Positions 51,995-60,069 of a DNA stretch of 64,000 nt are shown one piece after another. The notes below the pieces were generated by a model. That model was not told the origin of the DNA and ran no database searches. It was given only the letters and a program-made list of their open reading frames with translations. How positions within the stretch are numbered: the stretch's first letter is position 1; every line of letters begins with the position of its first letter. Made by a program: the position numbers and the translations under genes. Source of the stretch: Chloroflexota bacterium (GTDB lineage: Bacteria > Chloroflexota > Dehalococcoidia > Bin125); the NCBI GenBank assembly GCA_028873865.1, contig JAPPNI010000038.1, forward strand, positions 24,894 through 88,893, read 5' to 3'.

Positions 51995-52038
51995 ACCGAC
52001 CCAGGAAGCAGACCGAGAGAGCGCGAGAAGGCAAGAGC

Positions 52039-52689
52039 ATGGCATTTGGAGAACACCCGCTCGGCGGCGGTCCAGGCATGGACATGGACCCCGCAGAGGT
52101 GATGAAGCACCTCCCGAAGCCGAGACGCAAGATCTGGCGGCAGGAGAAGCTGGTCGACGACGTCTACCTGCAATATCGAGACCAGACCGAGGAACTGCCC
52201 GAGCCTGACCTGGTCGAGCGGATCTTCCTGATCGTCATGCGGGGCGAGCGCTGCCTGACCGTGCGCCATGGCGATCGTCACCAGCCCTGGATGCTGCCGA
52301 TTCTCGAGTTCGAGATCGAGCCGCGTCCAGAACCGTTGGACCCTGAACTCGACCAGGACGCCCGCCGAGCAGCGCTGACGCAGACGATTCGCAGCGTCGT
52401 CGAGGACACGTGGCAAGTGCCGATTGTCGACTGGTCGCAGCACACACGAGTCCAGATGACGGCGCGTGAGTTGCAGGACGAGGTCGAAGTGGGGTCGCGG
52501 CGCTACGAGATGGTGGTGATGGCCGAAGCGGGGGAACCGCTGGACCTGGCCGACGGCACCGAGTGGGCGCGCCGTTTTTTTCCGTCGCGCGAGATCAACA
52601 AACTGCTGCGCGAACGCTACTACGACTATCCGGAGCTTGAGCAGGCCTACGAGATTCAAGTGATTGAGGCCGCCAAACTCGGAGCGTGA
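52039..52689 (+). CDS. Hypothetical protein, possible degenerate Nudix fold
   Basis: The 216 residues include LVERIFLIVMRGERCLTVRHGDRHQPWMLPILEFEIEP and then ARRAALTQTIRSVVEDTWQVPIVDW. The order of strands, W-x-LP and helix resembles a Nudix domain, but the catalytic REXXEE glutamates are not conserved, as in mitochondrial ribosomal protein L46-like members. A C-terminal helical tail follows. AAGGCAAGAG precedes the ATG. The function is unknown; an activity as Nudix hydrolase is unlikely. Confidence 0.5.
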   Translation: MAFGEHPLGGGPGMDMDPAEVMKHLPKPRRKIWRQEKLVDDVYLQYRDQTEELPEPDLVERIFLIVMRGERCLTVRHGDRHQPWMLPILEFEIEPRPEPLDPELDQDARRAALTQTIRSVVEDTWQVPIVDWSQHTRVQMTARELQDEVEVGSRRYEMVVMAEAGEPLDLADGTEWARRFFPSREINKLLRERYYDYPELEQAYEIQVIEAAKLGA

Positions 52690-52723
52690 TCGTTGTGGAG
52701 AAGACGTAGTGCTCGCGAGCTAG

Positions 52724-52856
52724 TACAGTCAAGAGAATGATGACGGAGTCAGCGCCCGCCCCTGAGACTGCGACCCGCGCCAGCGCCGGTCTCTCTGGGC
52801 CGCGTGTCCGATGGGTACATGTCGCTGTAGCGGGCGGCCGCGCGTTCCGCGCCTGA
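52724..52856 (+). promoter_or_regulatory. Promoter and 39-codon leader peptide of the ilv operon
   Basis: TACAGT (52724-52729) is followed 7 bases later by ATG 52737, opening a 39-codon frame that ends at TGA 52854-52856. Its late part reads RVRWVHVAVAGG, with four valines in nine residues. A ribosome slowed there by valine shortage would sit just before the hairpins that follow. This is the classical layout of branched-chain amino acid attenuation. Translation is inferred. Confidence 0.55.
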
Positions 52857-52977
52857 GTGATCGGCGCTCAGGCGGACCGTTCGGAACCAGCGCCGCCTCC
52901 CCGAAATCGCCGAATCAATACGACGAGCAATTCGACACCGCTGACGATTGCACAACGCTCGGCAACCACGCCGAGCG
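52850..52977 (+). promoter_or_regulatory. Mutually exclusive hairpins (attenuator) before ilvB
   Basis: CGCCTGAG (52850-52857) pairs perfectly with CTCAGGCG (52867-52874). AGGCGG (52870-52875) can instead pair with CCGCCT (52893-52898), so the two stems exclude each other. A further perfect 8-bp stem CGCTCGGC/GCCGAGCG (52956-52963, 52970-52977) lies just before the ribosome binding site of ilvB. The first stem begins over the leader-peptide stop codon. No T-tract is seen, so control may act on translation or through Rho. The 306-base gap 52690-52995 holds nothing else. Confidence 0.5.
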
Positions 52978-52995
52978 ACGCTTGAGGAGAACGCC

Positions 52996-54675
52996 ATGCG
53001 TTTGACCGGCGCCCGAATTTTGATGGAATGCCTACGTGCGGAGGGAGTCGAAGTCTTCTTCGGCTACCCAGGCGGCGTCGTGCTGCCGCTCTACAACACG
53101 CTGGGAGAGTACCCGGACATCAAGCATGTGTTGGTCCGCCACGAGCAGGCAGCCGCGCATGCCGCCGATGGCTACGCCCGGGTCGCCGGCCGGACCGGCG
53201 TCTGTCTGGCGACCTCTGGTCCCGGGGCGACCAATCTCGTCACCGGGATCACGACTGCCTACATGGACTCGGTGCCGATGGTGGTGCTGACCGGCAACGT
53301 CGCCCGCGATCTGATCGGCCGCGACGGTTTCCAGGAGGCGGATATCACCGGCATCACGCTGCCGATTACGAAGCACAACTACCTCCTGATGCGAGCGTCC
53401 GAGATTGCTCCGGCGGTCAAGGAGGCGTTTCATATCGCTTCGACCGGGCGCAAGGGTCCGGTGCTGGTCGACATTCCCAAAGATGTATTCATCGAGGAGG
53501 CGGAGTGGGACGGCTATCCGCAGGGTGTCTCGTTGCGCGGCTACCCGATCATGGACGTTCCCCGGGAGGAAGAGGTTGCCAAAGCGGCCGAAACGATCAA
53601 CTCGGCCAAGAAGCCGATCATCATCGCCGGACATGGCGTCGTCCAGTCTGAAGCCCAAGGCGAGCTGGTCGAGTTCGCCGAGCGCTCCGACACGCCGGTG
53701 CTGACGACCTTGCTGGGAATCTCGGGGATGCCGGAGGACCACGATCTGTCGTACGGGTTCCTGGGTATGCATGGTCACTTCTACGCGAACATGGCGGCCG
53801 ACCGTGCGGATGTGGTGATCGGCATCGGAATGCGCTTCGACGATCGTGCGATGGGACGCTTCAGCGACTTCAATCCGGAGGCGAAGATCGTCCACATTGA
53901 CATCGATCCGGCGGAGATCGGCAAGAATTTCAAGACCCACGCGCCAGTCAATGGCGACGTCAAGGAGACGCTGGCTCGTCTGCTGCCGCTGATCGATCAG
54001 AGTTCACATCCGGACTGGCGGACCGAGATCGACCAGATCATGGCCCAACACCCGACCGACTATGTCGAGGAGGGCACCTCGCTGAGCGGCCCCTGGCTGG
54101 TCCAGGCGCTGGCTGAGGCGACCGAGGGTCAGTCGACGATTGTGACCGGGGTGGGTCAGCACCAAATGTGGGCGGCGCAGTACTACCCGTATACGAAGCA
54201 GCGTCAGTGGGTTACGTCGGGCGGCCTGGGCACGATGGGCTACGAGGTGCCCGCGGCGATGGGCGCCCAGTTTGCCCAGCGCGAACCGATCTGGTCGATC
54301 TGCGGCGATGGCGGCTTCCAGATGACATCGCAGGAGTTGCAGACCATCAGGGACCACAATCTCCCGGTCCGGTTCGCAATCTTCAACAACGGTTTCCTGG
54401 GCATGGTCCGTCAGTGGCAGGAACTGTTCTACGCGAACAACTACCACTCCGTCGATCTGGGACAGCCCGACTTCGTCAAGCTGGCCGAGGCCTACGGGAT
54501 CAAGGGCGTGCGCGCCACGACGCGGGCGGAGGCCATGCAGGTCTTCCGCGAGCTCGATGGCTACGACGGACCGGTCGTGATCGACTTCCAGTTGGAGCGC
54601 GAAGAGAATGTCTGGCCGATGGTCCCCGCCGGTGCGGCGCTCTCGGAGACCATCGAATCCGCTGAGGATCTCTAG
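52996..54675 (+). CDS. ilvB: Acetolactate synthase large subunit
   Basis: This 559-residue ThDP enzyme makes acetolactate and acetohydroxybutyrate in valine, leucine and isoleucine synthesis. VFFGYPGGVVLPLYNTL at the start, VRHEQAAAHAADGYAR with the catalytic Glu near 47, and the ThDP motif ICGDGGFQMTSQEL...NN near 435-465 are all present. GAGGAG lies before ATG 52996; a longer GTG-free extension is not needed. ilvN and ilvC follow in the same direction. Confidence 0.95.
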   Translation: MRLTGARILMECLRAEGVEVFFGYPGGVVLPLYNTLGEYPDIKHVLVRHEQAAAHAADGYARVAGRTGVCLATSGPGATNLVTGITTAYMDSVPMVVLTGNVARDLIGRDGFQEADITGITLPITKHNYLLMRASEIAPAVKEAFHIASTGRKGPVLVDIPKDVFIEEAEWDGYPQGVSLRGYPIMDVPREEEVAKAAETINSAKKPIIIAGHGVVQSEAQGELVEFAERSDTPVLTTLLGISGMPEDHDLSYGFLGMHGHFYANMAADRADVVIGIGMRFDDRAMGRFSDFNPEAKIVHIDIDPAEIGKNFKTHAPVNGDVKETLARLLPLIDQSSHPDWRTEIDQIMAQHPTDYVEEGTSLSGPWLVQALAEATEGQSTIVTGVGQHQMWAAQYYPYTKQRQWVTSGGLGTMGYEVPAAMGAQFAQREPIWSICGDGGFQMTSQELQTIRDHNLPVRFAIFNNGFLGMVRQWQELFYANNYHSVDLGQPDFVKLAEAYGIKGVRATTRAEAMQVFRELDGYDGPVVIDFQLEREENVWPMVPAGAALSETIESAEDL

Positions 54676-54719
54676 GGCGAGACCGAGCGGGTCTGAGCGA
54701 GATTGAGGGGATTCACCGC

Positions 54720-55307
54720 ATGGCTTCTCGAAACACAATCGTCGCCCACGTCGAGGACCGACCGGGCGTCCTGGCTCGCGTCGCCTCGCTGTTTCGCCGG
54801 CGAGGATTCAATATTGAATCGCTGACCGTCGGTCACTGCGAAGAACCAGGCCTGAGCCGCATGACGATCGTCGTCGATGGCGACGATCACCAGGTCGATC
54901 AGGTCTGCCGGCAGCTGTTCAAGCTGATCGATGTGGTCTCGGTCCAGGACATCACCTACGCACCGATGGTCGACCGGGAGCTCGCGCTGATCAAAGTCTC
55001 GGCGACCAATTTCAATCGGCGCGAGGTGCTGGACGTGGTCGAGGTCTTCCGCGCCGATGTCGTCGACGTGCATTCGGAGGCTCTGATCGTTCAGGTGCTC
55101 GGCGACGAGGGCAAGGTCGACGCTGCCGTCAGGATGTTTGAGCAATTCGGCATCCTTGAGATGGTGCGTACCGGTCGGGTCGCCATGGTGCGCGGCACAG
55201 AGACGACCAAACCGCCGGCGATCTCGGACTCGCAACAGGCGGCTGCGGCGATCCGCGCGATGCTCGGTCGTCGGCCGGAGGGCGCGTTGCCCTTCGCCAG
55301 CGACTAA
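54720..55307 (+). CDS. ilvN: Acetolactate synthase small (regulatory) subunit
   Basis: This 195-residue regulatory subunit has an N-terminal ACT domain (IVAHVEDRPGVLARVASLFRRRGFNIESLTVG) and the usual C-terminal ALS_ss domain (VREL-type ELALIKVSATNFNRREVLDVVEVF). It binds valine and gives feedback control to IlvB. The last 30 residues (PEGALPFASD) are a variable tail. GAGGGG precedes the ATG. It sits 44 bases after ilvB. Confidence 0.94.
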   Translation: MASRNTIVAHVEDRPGVLARVASLFRRRGFNIESLTVGHCEEPGLSRMTIVVDGDDHQVDQVCRQLFKLIDVVSVQDITYAPMVDRELALIKVSATNFNRREVLDVVEVFRADVVDVHSEALIVQVLGDEGKVDAAVRMFEQFGILEMVRTGRVAMVRGTETTKPPAISDSQQAAAAIRAMLGRRPEGALPFASD

Positions 55308-55388
55308 CCGGAGCTGGCTGAAACCGGATCCGCGCCTACACTCAGGCGAGAACCACCTAGACCCAATCCAAACCCGCAGGAGACCGGT

Positions 55389-56393
55389 ATGCCCGCCCAG
55401 ATGTTTTACGACGCCGACGCTGACCTTGACTTGATCAAGGACAAGAAGATTGCCGTGATCGGCTTTGGCTCCCAGGGTCACGCGCACGCGCTGAACCTGC
55501 GCGATTCCGGCTGTGATGTGATTGTCGGCCTCTACCCGGGTTCACGCAGCTGGACCAAGGTCCAGGACTCTGGACTCCAGGTCGATACCGTCGCCGACGC
55601 AGCCGCTGCGGCGGACATCGTCATGGTCTTGACCCCGGACCATGTGCAGAAGTCGATCTACGACCAGCACATCGCGCCGACGATGACCGAGGGCAAGACG
55701 CTGATGTTCGCTCACGGTTTCGCGATCCACTTCAATCAGGTCATGCCGCCTCCTGAAGTCGACGTGACGATGATCGCGCCCAAGGGTCCCGGCCACCTGG
55801 TCCGCCGCGTGTTCGAGGAAGGCGGCGGCGTACCGGCGCTGCTGGCGATCCACCAGGACGCCTCCGAGACGGCCAAGGAGGTCGCGCTGGCCTACGCCAA
55901 GGGCATCGGCGGGACTCGCGCCGGTGTACTTGAGACCACTTTCCTCGAGGAGACCGAGACCGACCTCTTCGGCGAACAGTCGGTGCTTTGCGGCGGGATT
56001 ACCGCACTGATGCAGGCCGGATTTGAGACGCTGGTCGAGGCCGGCTACCAGCCGGAGTCTGCCTACTTCGAGACGATCCATGAGGTCAAGCTGATCGTCG
56101 ACCTGATCTACGAGGGCGGGTTCGCCAACATGCGCTACTCGGTGTCCGACACGGCCGAGTACGGCGACCTGACCCGCGGGCCGAAGATCATCGACGACTC
56201 GGTCAAGCAACGGATGCAGCAGATTCTCTCGGACATCCAGGACGGCACTTTCGCGCGCGAGTGGATCATGGAGAATCAGACCGGCCGACCGGGATTCGAC
56301 AAGCTCCGCGCCCGGGCCGCTCGACACGAAAGCGAAGAGGTCGGCGCCGAGCTCCGCGGGATGATGTCCTGGCTCAACGAGGAGGCGGACTAG
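55389..56393 (+). CDS. ilvC: Ketol-acid reductoisomerase, class I
   Basis: This 334-residue NADPH- and Mg-dependent enzyme converts acetolactate to dihydroxyisovalerate. [21 protein letters not shown] is the coenzyme site, [25 protein letters not shown] follows, and the Mg ligands lie in [14 protein letters not shown]. The length fits class I. AGGAG precedes the ATG. It completes the ilvBNC unit. Confidence 0.95.
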   Translation: MPAQMFYDADADLDLIKDKKIAVIGFGSQGHAHALNLRDSGCDVIVGLYPGSRSWTKVQDSGLQVDTVADAAAAADIVMVLTPDHVQKSIYDQHIAPTMTEGKTLMFAHGFAIHFNQVMPPPEVDVTMIAPKGPGHLVRRVFEEGGGVPALLAIHQDASETAKEVALAYAKGIGGTRAGVLETTFLEETETDLFGEQSVLCGGITALMQAGFETLVEAGYQPESAYFETIHEVKLIVDLIYEGGFANMRYSVSDTAEYGDLTRGPKIIDDSVKQRMQQILSDIQDGTFAREWIMENQTGRPGFDKLRARAARHESEEVGAELRGMMSWLNEEAD

Positions 56394-56397
56394 GCGC

Positions 56398-56898
56398 TCA
56401 GGCTGACTGACCGTCGAGCGCCAGTTCGTAGGGCAGCGGGTCGCCCAGGTCACCGTTTCGCCAGCGGGTGAGGGAGTGGGCGAGGTCGCCGAGTTCGGAG
56501 GCGCTCTGGTCTTCGGTCGCTCGCAGCACTTGCTCGGCGGTGGCGATTTCTGCTCCATTGAATCCGAACAGGTCTGCGCTGGCCAGGGCCATCGGGCGGT
56601 ACTGCGTGTATCCGCCCAGGTCCGACGGCTGGATGACGATGCTGCCGTCGTCCAACAGCGGATCCAGGTAGAGCTCAAACTTGACTAGCCAGGGTCCGTG
56701 CTCGGCAACGACGTAGTCGGCGCCGGTGATCGATTCACCGTGGCGGCGGAAGTGGAGGAAGTCGCTCAGGCAGAGCAAGGTGTTGAGTTGGCTGGTGCCG
56801 AACGAGCGGGCCGTGATCCGGCGCTCGCACAGGTAGATCAGCAGCTCGCGGAGCTTCACTTCGGCTAGTTCTTCGGTGAACGGTTTGAAAGTGGTCAT
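56398..56898 (-). CDS. Panacea/SocA-like domain protein (putative antitoxin)
   Basis: The 166-residue protein shows the DUF4065/Panacea pattern: KLRELLIYLCERR, FGTSQLNTLLCLSDFLHFRRHGESITGADYVVAEHGPW. Panacea domains act as antitoxins or chaperone-like adaptors paired with varied toxins in neighbouring genes. The upstream partner gene ends 12 bases before it and is a CaiB-like fragment, not a known toxin. It converges with ilvC. Confidence 0.65.
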   Translation of the reverse strand: MTTFKPFTEELAEVKLRELLIYLCERRITARSFGTSQLNTLLCLSDFLHFRRHGESITGADYVVAEHGPWLVKFELYLDPLLDDGSIVIQPSDLGGYTQYRPMALASADLFGFNGAEIATAEQVLRATEDQSASELGDLAHSLTRWRNGDLGDPLPYELALDGQSA

Positions 56899-56910
56899 GC
56901 GCTGTCCTGT

Positions 56911-57276
56911 TCAGCGGGTTCCGGCGGGCGTTCTGATCTCGTGGGGGACGCCGCGGGCTTCGAAGAGGTCGACCCATTCTTTCTGCGTGCGATTGCGCAG
57001 GGCCTCGGTGATTACGGTTGAGAGCTCCGCTGCGTTGTGGAGGCGCAGCTCGGCGGTGGCGAAACGCGGATCGTCCTCGACCTGGAGCTGGAACTCGGGA
57101 CGGTAGGCTTCGCCGTCGGCGGGATGACGTTCGTGGTGGTCCCACATGTGATCGGCGAGGGCGGCTTCGCCGAGAGTGTCACGCAGGCGCTGCCAGTCTT
57201 TGTCGTTGGTGACGGCCAGGTGGACCCAGCCGTCGGTCGCGCGGTAGGCGCGCTGCAACGCGTCGAAATCCGCCAT
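56911..57276 (-). CDS. Stand-alone C-terminal fragment of a CaiB-type CoA transferase
   Basis: The 121 residues align with the C-terminal part of CaiB/BaiF transferases: ATDGWVHLAVTNDKDWQRLRDTLGEAALA and then ALRNRTQKEWVDLFEARGVP. The N-terminal CoA-binding half and its catalytic Asp are missing. A ribosome binding site (AGGAAG) precedes ATG 57276, so it looks expressed and not simply decayed. It forms a two-gene unit with the Panacea-domain gene. It could be a remnant or a recruited partner. Confidence 0.6.
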   Translation of the reverse strand: MADFDALQRAYRATDGWVHLAVTNDKDWQRLRDTLGEAALADHMWDHHERHPADGEAYRPEFQLQVEDDPRFATAELRLHNAAELSTVITEALRNRTQKEWVDLFEARGVPHEIRTPAGTR

Positions 57277-57338
57277 CGGTCTTCCTCTCCTGTGCTCCAA
57301 CCCGACCTTAATCGGGCCTCACCTGGCGTCAGGTTAAC

Positions 57339-57349
57339 GGTTAGCCTGC
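57339..57349 (+). promoter_or_regulatory. -10-like promoter motif of the zinc dehydrogenase gene
   Basis: GGTTAGCCTGC lies 42 bases before the start codon at 57391. The same GGTTAGCNT core recurs before other genes in the window, for instance at 60025-60033 and on the minus strand at 30122-30114 and 22410-22403. TAGCCT would serve as -10 hexamer. No clear -35 is seen. GGAGAGGAG before the ATG is the ribosome binding site. Confidence 0.45.
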
Positions 57350-57390
57350 ACTCGAATTGGACTATCGAAACGACTGGAGAGGAGCAGGCC

Positions 57391-58419
57391 ATGCGTGCGG
57401 TTGCATCACGGAACGGACAACTTCGAGTGGCTGAGGTTGACAAGCCCGAGCCGGCTGAGGGCGAAGCGCTGGTGAAGGTGCTGGCCTGCGGCATCTGCGG
57501 TTCGGACCTGCATTTCGTCAAGTTCGGCGAAGACATCGTTCGAGGTTCCATGGAGTCGGGCAACGCGCGCTTCGCGCCCGACCTGAGCCGCGACATCATC
57601 ATGGGTCACGAATTTTGCGTGGAAGTGGTCGGTTACGGGCCGAACACGACCGGTCCGGTCGGGATTGGCGATCGGGTGACGTCGGTGCCGAGCCGCGGGG
57701 CATACAGCAACGATTATCCCGGTGGATACAGCGAGTGCATGGTGCTCGATGCGTCGATGCTGTTGCCCGTGGCGGACAGCGTCGAGACCGAGCACGCGGC
57801 GACGACCGAGCCCATGGCGGTCGGTCTGCACGCCGTGCGGATGGGCAAGGTCAGAGGCGGCGAGCCGACGGTGGTCTACGGATGCGGACCAGTCGGGCTG
57901 GCCACGATCGCCAGCCTGCGCAACGAAGGCGCGGGCACGATCGTCGCCTCGGACTTCTCGCCGCGCCGCCGGGAGTTGGCCGGGATCATGGGCGCCGACG
58001 TCGTCGTCGACCCGCGCGAGACGCCGCCCATGTCCGTCCTCGAACAGCGGGGATATACGCCGGGCAACGATGTCGTGATGTTCGATGCGATCGGCGTTCA
58101 GGGCACGATCGCGCTGCTGATGCGCGAGGCGCCTTCGCGCGGTGGTCGGCTGGTGATCGTCGGCGTCTGCATGCAGGAAGACAGGATCACTCCAATGGCC
58201 GGGATCGAGAAGGAGATCCAGCTCCAGTTCGTGCTCGGCTACACGCCGCAGGAGTACGCCGAGACGCTGGACGCGATCACCGACGGCGGCATTCAGCCGG
58301 GTCCGATCGTCACCGGACGAGTCGGCCTGGACGGCGTCGCGGGCGCCTTTGAGACGCTCGGCGATCCTGAGGAGCACTGCAAGATCATGGTGACGCCGCA
58401 CGAGGACAACTCGCTGTAG
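57391..58419 (+). CDS. Zinc-binding alcohol dehydrogenase
   Basis: This 342-residue medium-chain dehydrogenase has ACGICGSDLHFVKFGED with the first zinc Cys, IIMGHEFCVEVVGYG with His and Glu, and VVYGCGPVGLATIASLRNEGA as coenzyme site. The structural zinc loop is missing, replaced by RGAYSNDYPGGYSE. A GGAGAGGAG ribosome binding site precedes ATG 57391. The substrate is unknown. A long antisense frame over it is a GC-driven shadow. Confidence 0.86.
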   Translation: MRAVASRNGQLRVAEVDKPEPAEGEALVKVLACGICGSDLHFVKFGEDIVRGSMESGNARFAPDLSRDIIMGHEFCVEVVGYGPNTTGPVGIGDRVTSVPSRGAYSNDYPGGYSECMVLDASMLLPVADSVETEHAATTEPMAVGLHAVRMGKVRGGEPTVVYGCGPVGLATIASLRNEGAGTIVASDFSPRRRELAGIMGADVVVDPRETPPMSVLEQRGYTPGNDVVMFDAIGVQGTIALLMREAPSRGGRLVIVGVCMQEDRITPMAGIEKEIQLQFVLGYTPQEYAETLDAITDGGIQPGPIVTGRVGLDGVAGAFETLGDPEEHCKIMVTPHEDNSL

Positions 58420-58439
58420 ATCGCATCCGTTCGTTCGGA

Positions 58440-59163
58440 GTGTTCGGGGCGAAGAGAATTTCGGGCGTCTCTCGGTGTAAGTGGCGCTGAGCGCTAGAGA
58501 TCGTGCATTCGTGCGTTCGGCGGTGTTCGGTTCTGTTCGGTCCTGCCCGCCGGCGTTCGGGGTGTGGCGAACGGTCGGCCTGGCGCCGAGCGACCATTGC
58601 GGTTGGGTGGTCGGTGCGGAAAAATTTCTCGGGCGTGTTTGGACGGATATGCCGCTGAGCGCTGGAGATCGTGCGGTTGGGGTGGTTGGTTTTGGTCGAT
58701 CCTGGTCGATTTTGGACGGCAGATGGTCGCCCGGCTTCAACGGACGCCTCGCCGGGGTGAGGTCGGGAAAAAGGATTCTCGAGCGTGTTCGGGGGAAATG
58801 CTGCTGAGCGCTGAAGCTGCGGCGTTCGAGCGTTCGGGTGTGTTCGGTCCTGTTCGGTTCTGCCAGACGGCGTTCGGGGTCTGACGAACGGTTGACCAAG
58901 GCTGGAGGAGCCTGGCGGTTGGGTGGTCGGTGCGAAAAAAAGTTTCTCGGGCGTGTCTGGAAGGAAGTGCCGTTGTGCGCTGGAGATCGTGCGGTTGGGG
59001 TGGTCGGTTTTGGTCGATTCTGGTCGATTTTGGACAAACGTTGTTTGTGGGGCTCGAGCTGCGACACCTGCCTCGGTAGGCGGCGGTATTCGGCGGCGGT
59101 CAAGGCAAGTCGGACCAGAGCGTCCGGCCGGTAGGGTCTCGGTTTGGGCGCGAGCGATTTCAT
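58440..59163. repeat. 318-bp macro-repeat region with GTTCGG-rich iteron-like clusters
   Basis: Two copies of a unit of about 318 bp lie in tandem; for example GATTTTGGAC begins at 58708 and again at 59026, and GAGATCGTGCGG with GGTTGGGGTGG recurs at the same offset. Each unit consists of two sub-blocks starting near CTGAGCGCT (58487, 58656, 58804, 58974). One sub-block is packed with GTTCGG/GTTCTG words. No standard gene is seen in 58420-59424. On the minus strand two frames stay open through both copies because the period is a multiple of three. Confidence 0.6.
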
Positions 59164-59169
59164 GCAATT

Positions 59170-59190
59170 ATTCTAGCACAATTGTGTGAA
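59170..59190 (-). promoter_or_regulatory. Promoter with palindromic operator CACAATTGTG
   Basis: In a short AT-rich island CACAATTGTG (59177-59186) is a perfect 10-bp palindrome inside a wider imperfect dyad with TTCTA and TAGAA arms. On the minus strand an extended -10 TGCTAGAAT (59178-59170) lies 6 bases before an ATG at 59163. The ATG opens a frame into the 318-bp repeats. A regulator on the palindrome would overlap the promoter. Whether the frame is a gene is unclear. Confidence 0.45.
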
Positions 59191-59343
59191 TAGAAGTGTT
59201 GGGCGGTTACTGGTTACGCTCCGAAGCGGCGGTTGGTGACGGATGGTTCCTCGGAGAGGGCCTGGCGGACTTGGGCTACCCATTCCTGGTCGTGGTCGAG
59301 GGCAGCGCGGACTCCTACGGTGCTGCGCCGGCTGCCTGAATGG

Positions 59344-59386
59344 GTCCCCGCCCCCGCATCAAGTGCGGGGCAGGCTTCGCGGGGAC
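59344..59386. repeat. Nested palindromic repeat element (second copy of family)
   Basis: GTCCCCGC (59344-59351) and GCGGGGAC (59379-59386) enclose CCCCGC/GCGGGG (59352-59357, 59365-59370). On the minus strand the core matches the element at 36213-36241 apart from one base in the loop. It lies in the intergenic stretch 59191-59424, which otherwise shows only a minus-strand 38-codon open stretch ending at 59214 (ALDHDQEWVAQVRQALSEE) that may be a gene remnant. Confidence 0.6.
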
Positions 59387-59424
59387 GACGGATTTGAGGG
59401 CTGGTCTGCGATCCGACGCCGAGG

Positions 59425-59838
59425 TTAGTCGGGGGTCGCAGCCTCGCCGGAAGCTATCTGCTCTGAAGGCGGCTCGTTGTCGGTGAGGAAGCCGAAGCGG
59501 CGCAGATCGGGGCTGAGATCGGGGTGGATTTCGACTCGGATCACGGTGGCGTAGGGGATGAAGACCTGGACCGGCTGCTCGTTGAGTTCTTCCTGTGTGT
59601 GCAGGGCGACCCACTGGTCGGTGACGCCGGAGATGGCGCGGATGTAGTGGCGGGCGCCGTCGGCGGTGAAGAGCTGGACCAGCGGCATCGTGCAGGCGAC
59701 CTGTGAGCAGTAGGACTGGATCGCGTTGGGCAGGACCGACTCGAAGAAGTTGCGGTCGAACGGCGGGCCGGAGGGTGTCGGCGACGGCTGTGTTGGAGCG
59801 GCGCCGGGCGGCAGGATCAGGGGTGAGCGGTTGACCAT
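59425..59838 (-). CDS. Hypothetical protein with possible Sm-like small barrel
   Basis: The 137 residues comprise a Pro-rich N-terminus (about 1-30) and a compact domain: MPLVQLFTADGARHYIRAISGVTDQWVALHT followed by VQVFIPYATVIRVEIHPD. The strand order, with an Asp-Gly turn and an IPY-x-x-IxRVEI end, resembles Sm/Hfq-type barrels, but this is a visual judgement. A helix with FFESVLPNAIQSYC precedes the barrel. GAGGGAAG lies before ATG 59838; longer extensions upstream are antisense to other sequence and rejected. Confidence 0.55.
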   Translation of the reverse strand: MVNRSPLILPPGAAPTQPSPTPSGPPFDRNFFESVLPNAIQSYCSQVACTMPLVQLFTADGARHYIRAISGVTDQWVALHTQEELNEQPVQVFIPYATVIRVEIHPDLSPDLRRFGFLTDNEPPSEQIASGEAATPD

Positions 59839-59987
59839 CGGGCGGCTTCCCTCTGTGGCGGTGATCCGTCGTTGGAGGGTAGCTGAGATGCGGTGCGGAG
59901 AGCGGATCCGCGGCAATCTCGCGGATCTGGCGGGAGCAAGCAGTGGAGGAGAGCGCTCTTGGGGAGGAGCGGCGAGCAGGTCCCCGT

Positions 59988-60005
59988 CCCCGCTCGGAGG
60001 CGGGG
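59988..60005. repeat. Small CCCCGC/GCGGGG palindrome
   Basis: CCCCGC (59988-59993), TCGGAG and GCGGGG (60000-60005) form a 6-bp hairpin in the gap before the amidohydrolase gene. It fits the same dispersed palindrome family. GGTTAGCAT (60025-60033), a -10-like motif, lies just after it, and the gene starts at 60070. The rest of 59839-60069 shows nothing. Confidence 0.45.
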
Positions 60006-60069
60006 CGGATTGCTGAGTGCGATTGGTTAGCATGGGCGGAACCTGAACGTTCGATGGATTGAGCTGAGC

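Noticed and set aside
57406..58440. Long minus-strand open frame continuing from the repeat region under the zinc dehydrogenase
   Set aside because: It is antisense to a clear dehydrogenase gene and shows no protein-like composition; high GC leaves such frames open.
58440..59163. CRISPR array
   Set aside because: There are only two long diverged units with no uniform short repeats, no regular spacers and no cas genes.
59214..59331. Minus-strand 38-codon open stretch (ALDHDQEWVAQVRQALSEE) as a gene
   Set aside because: It has no start codon or ribosome binding site and is cut by the palindromic repeat; at most a remnant.
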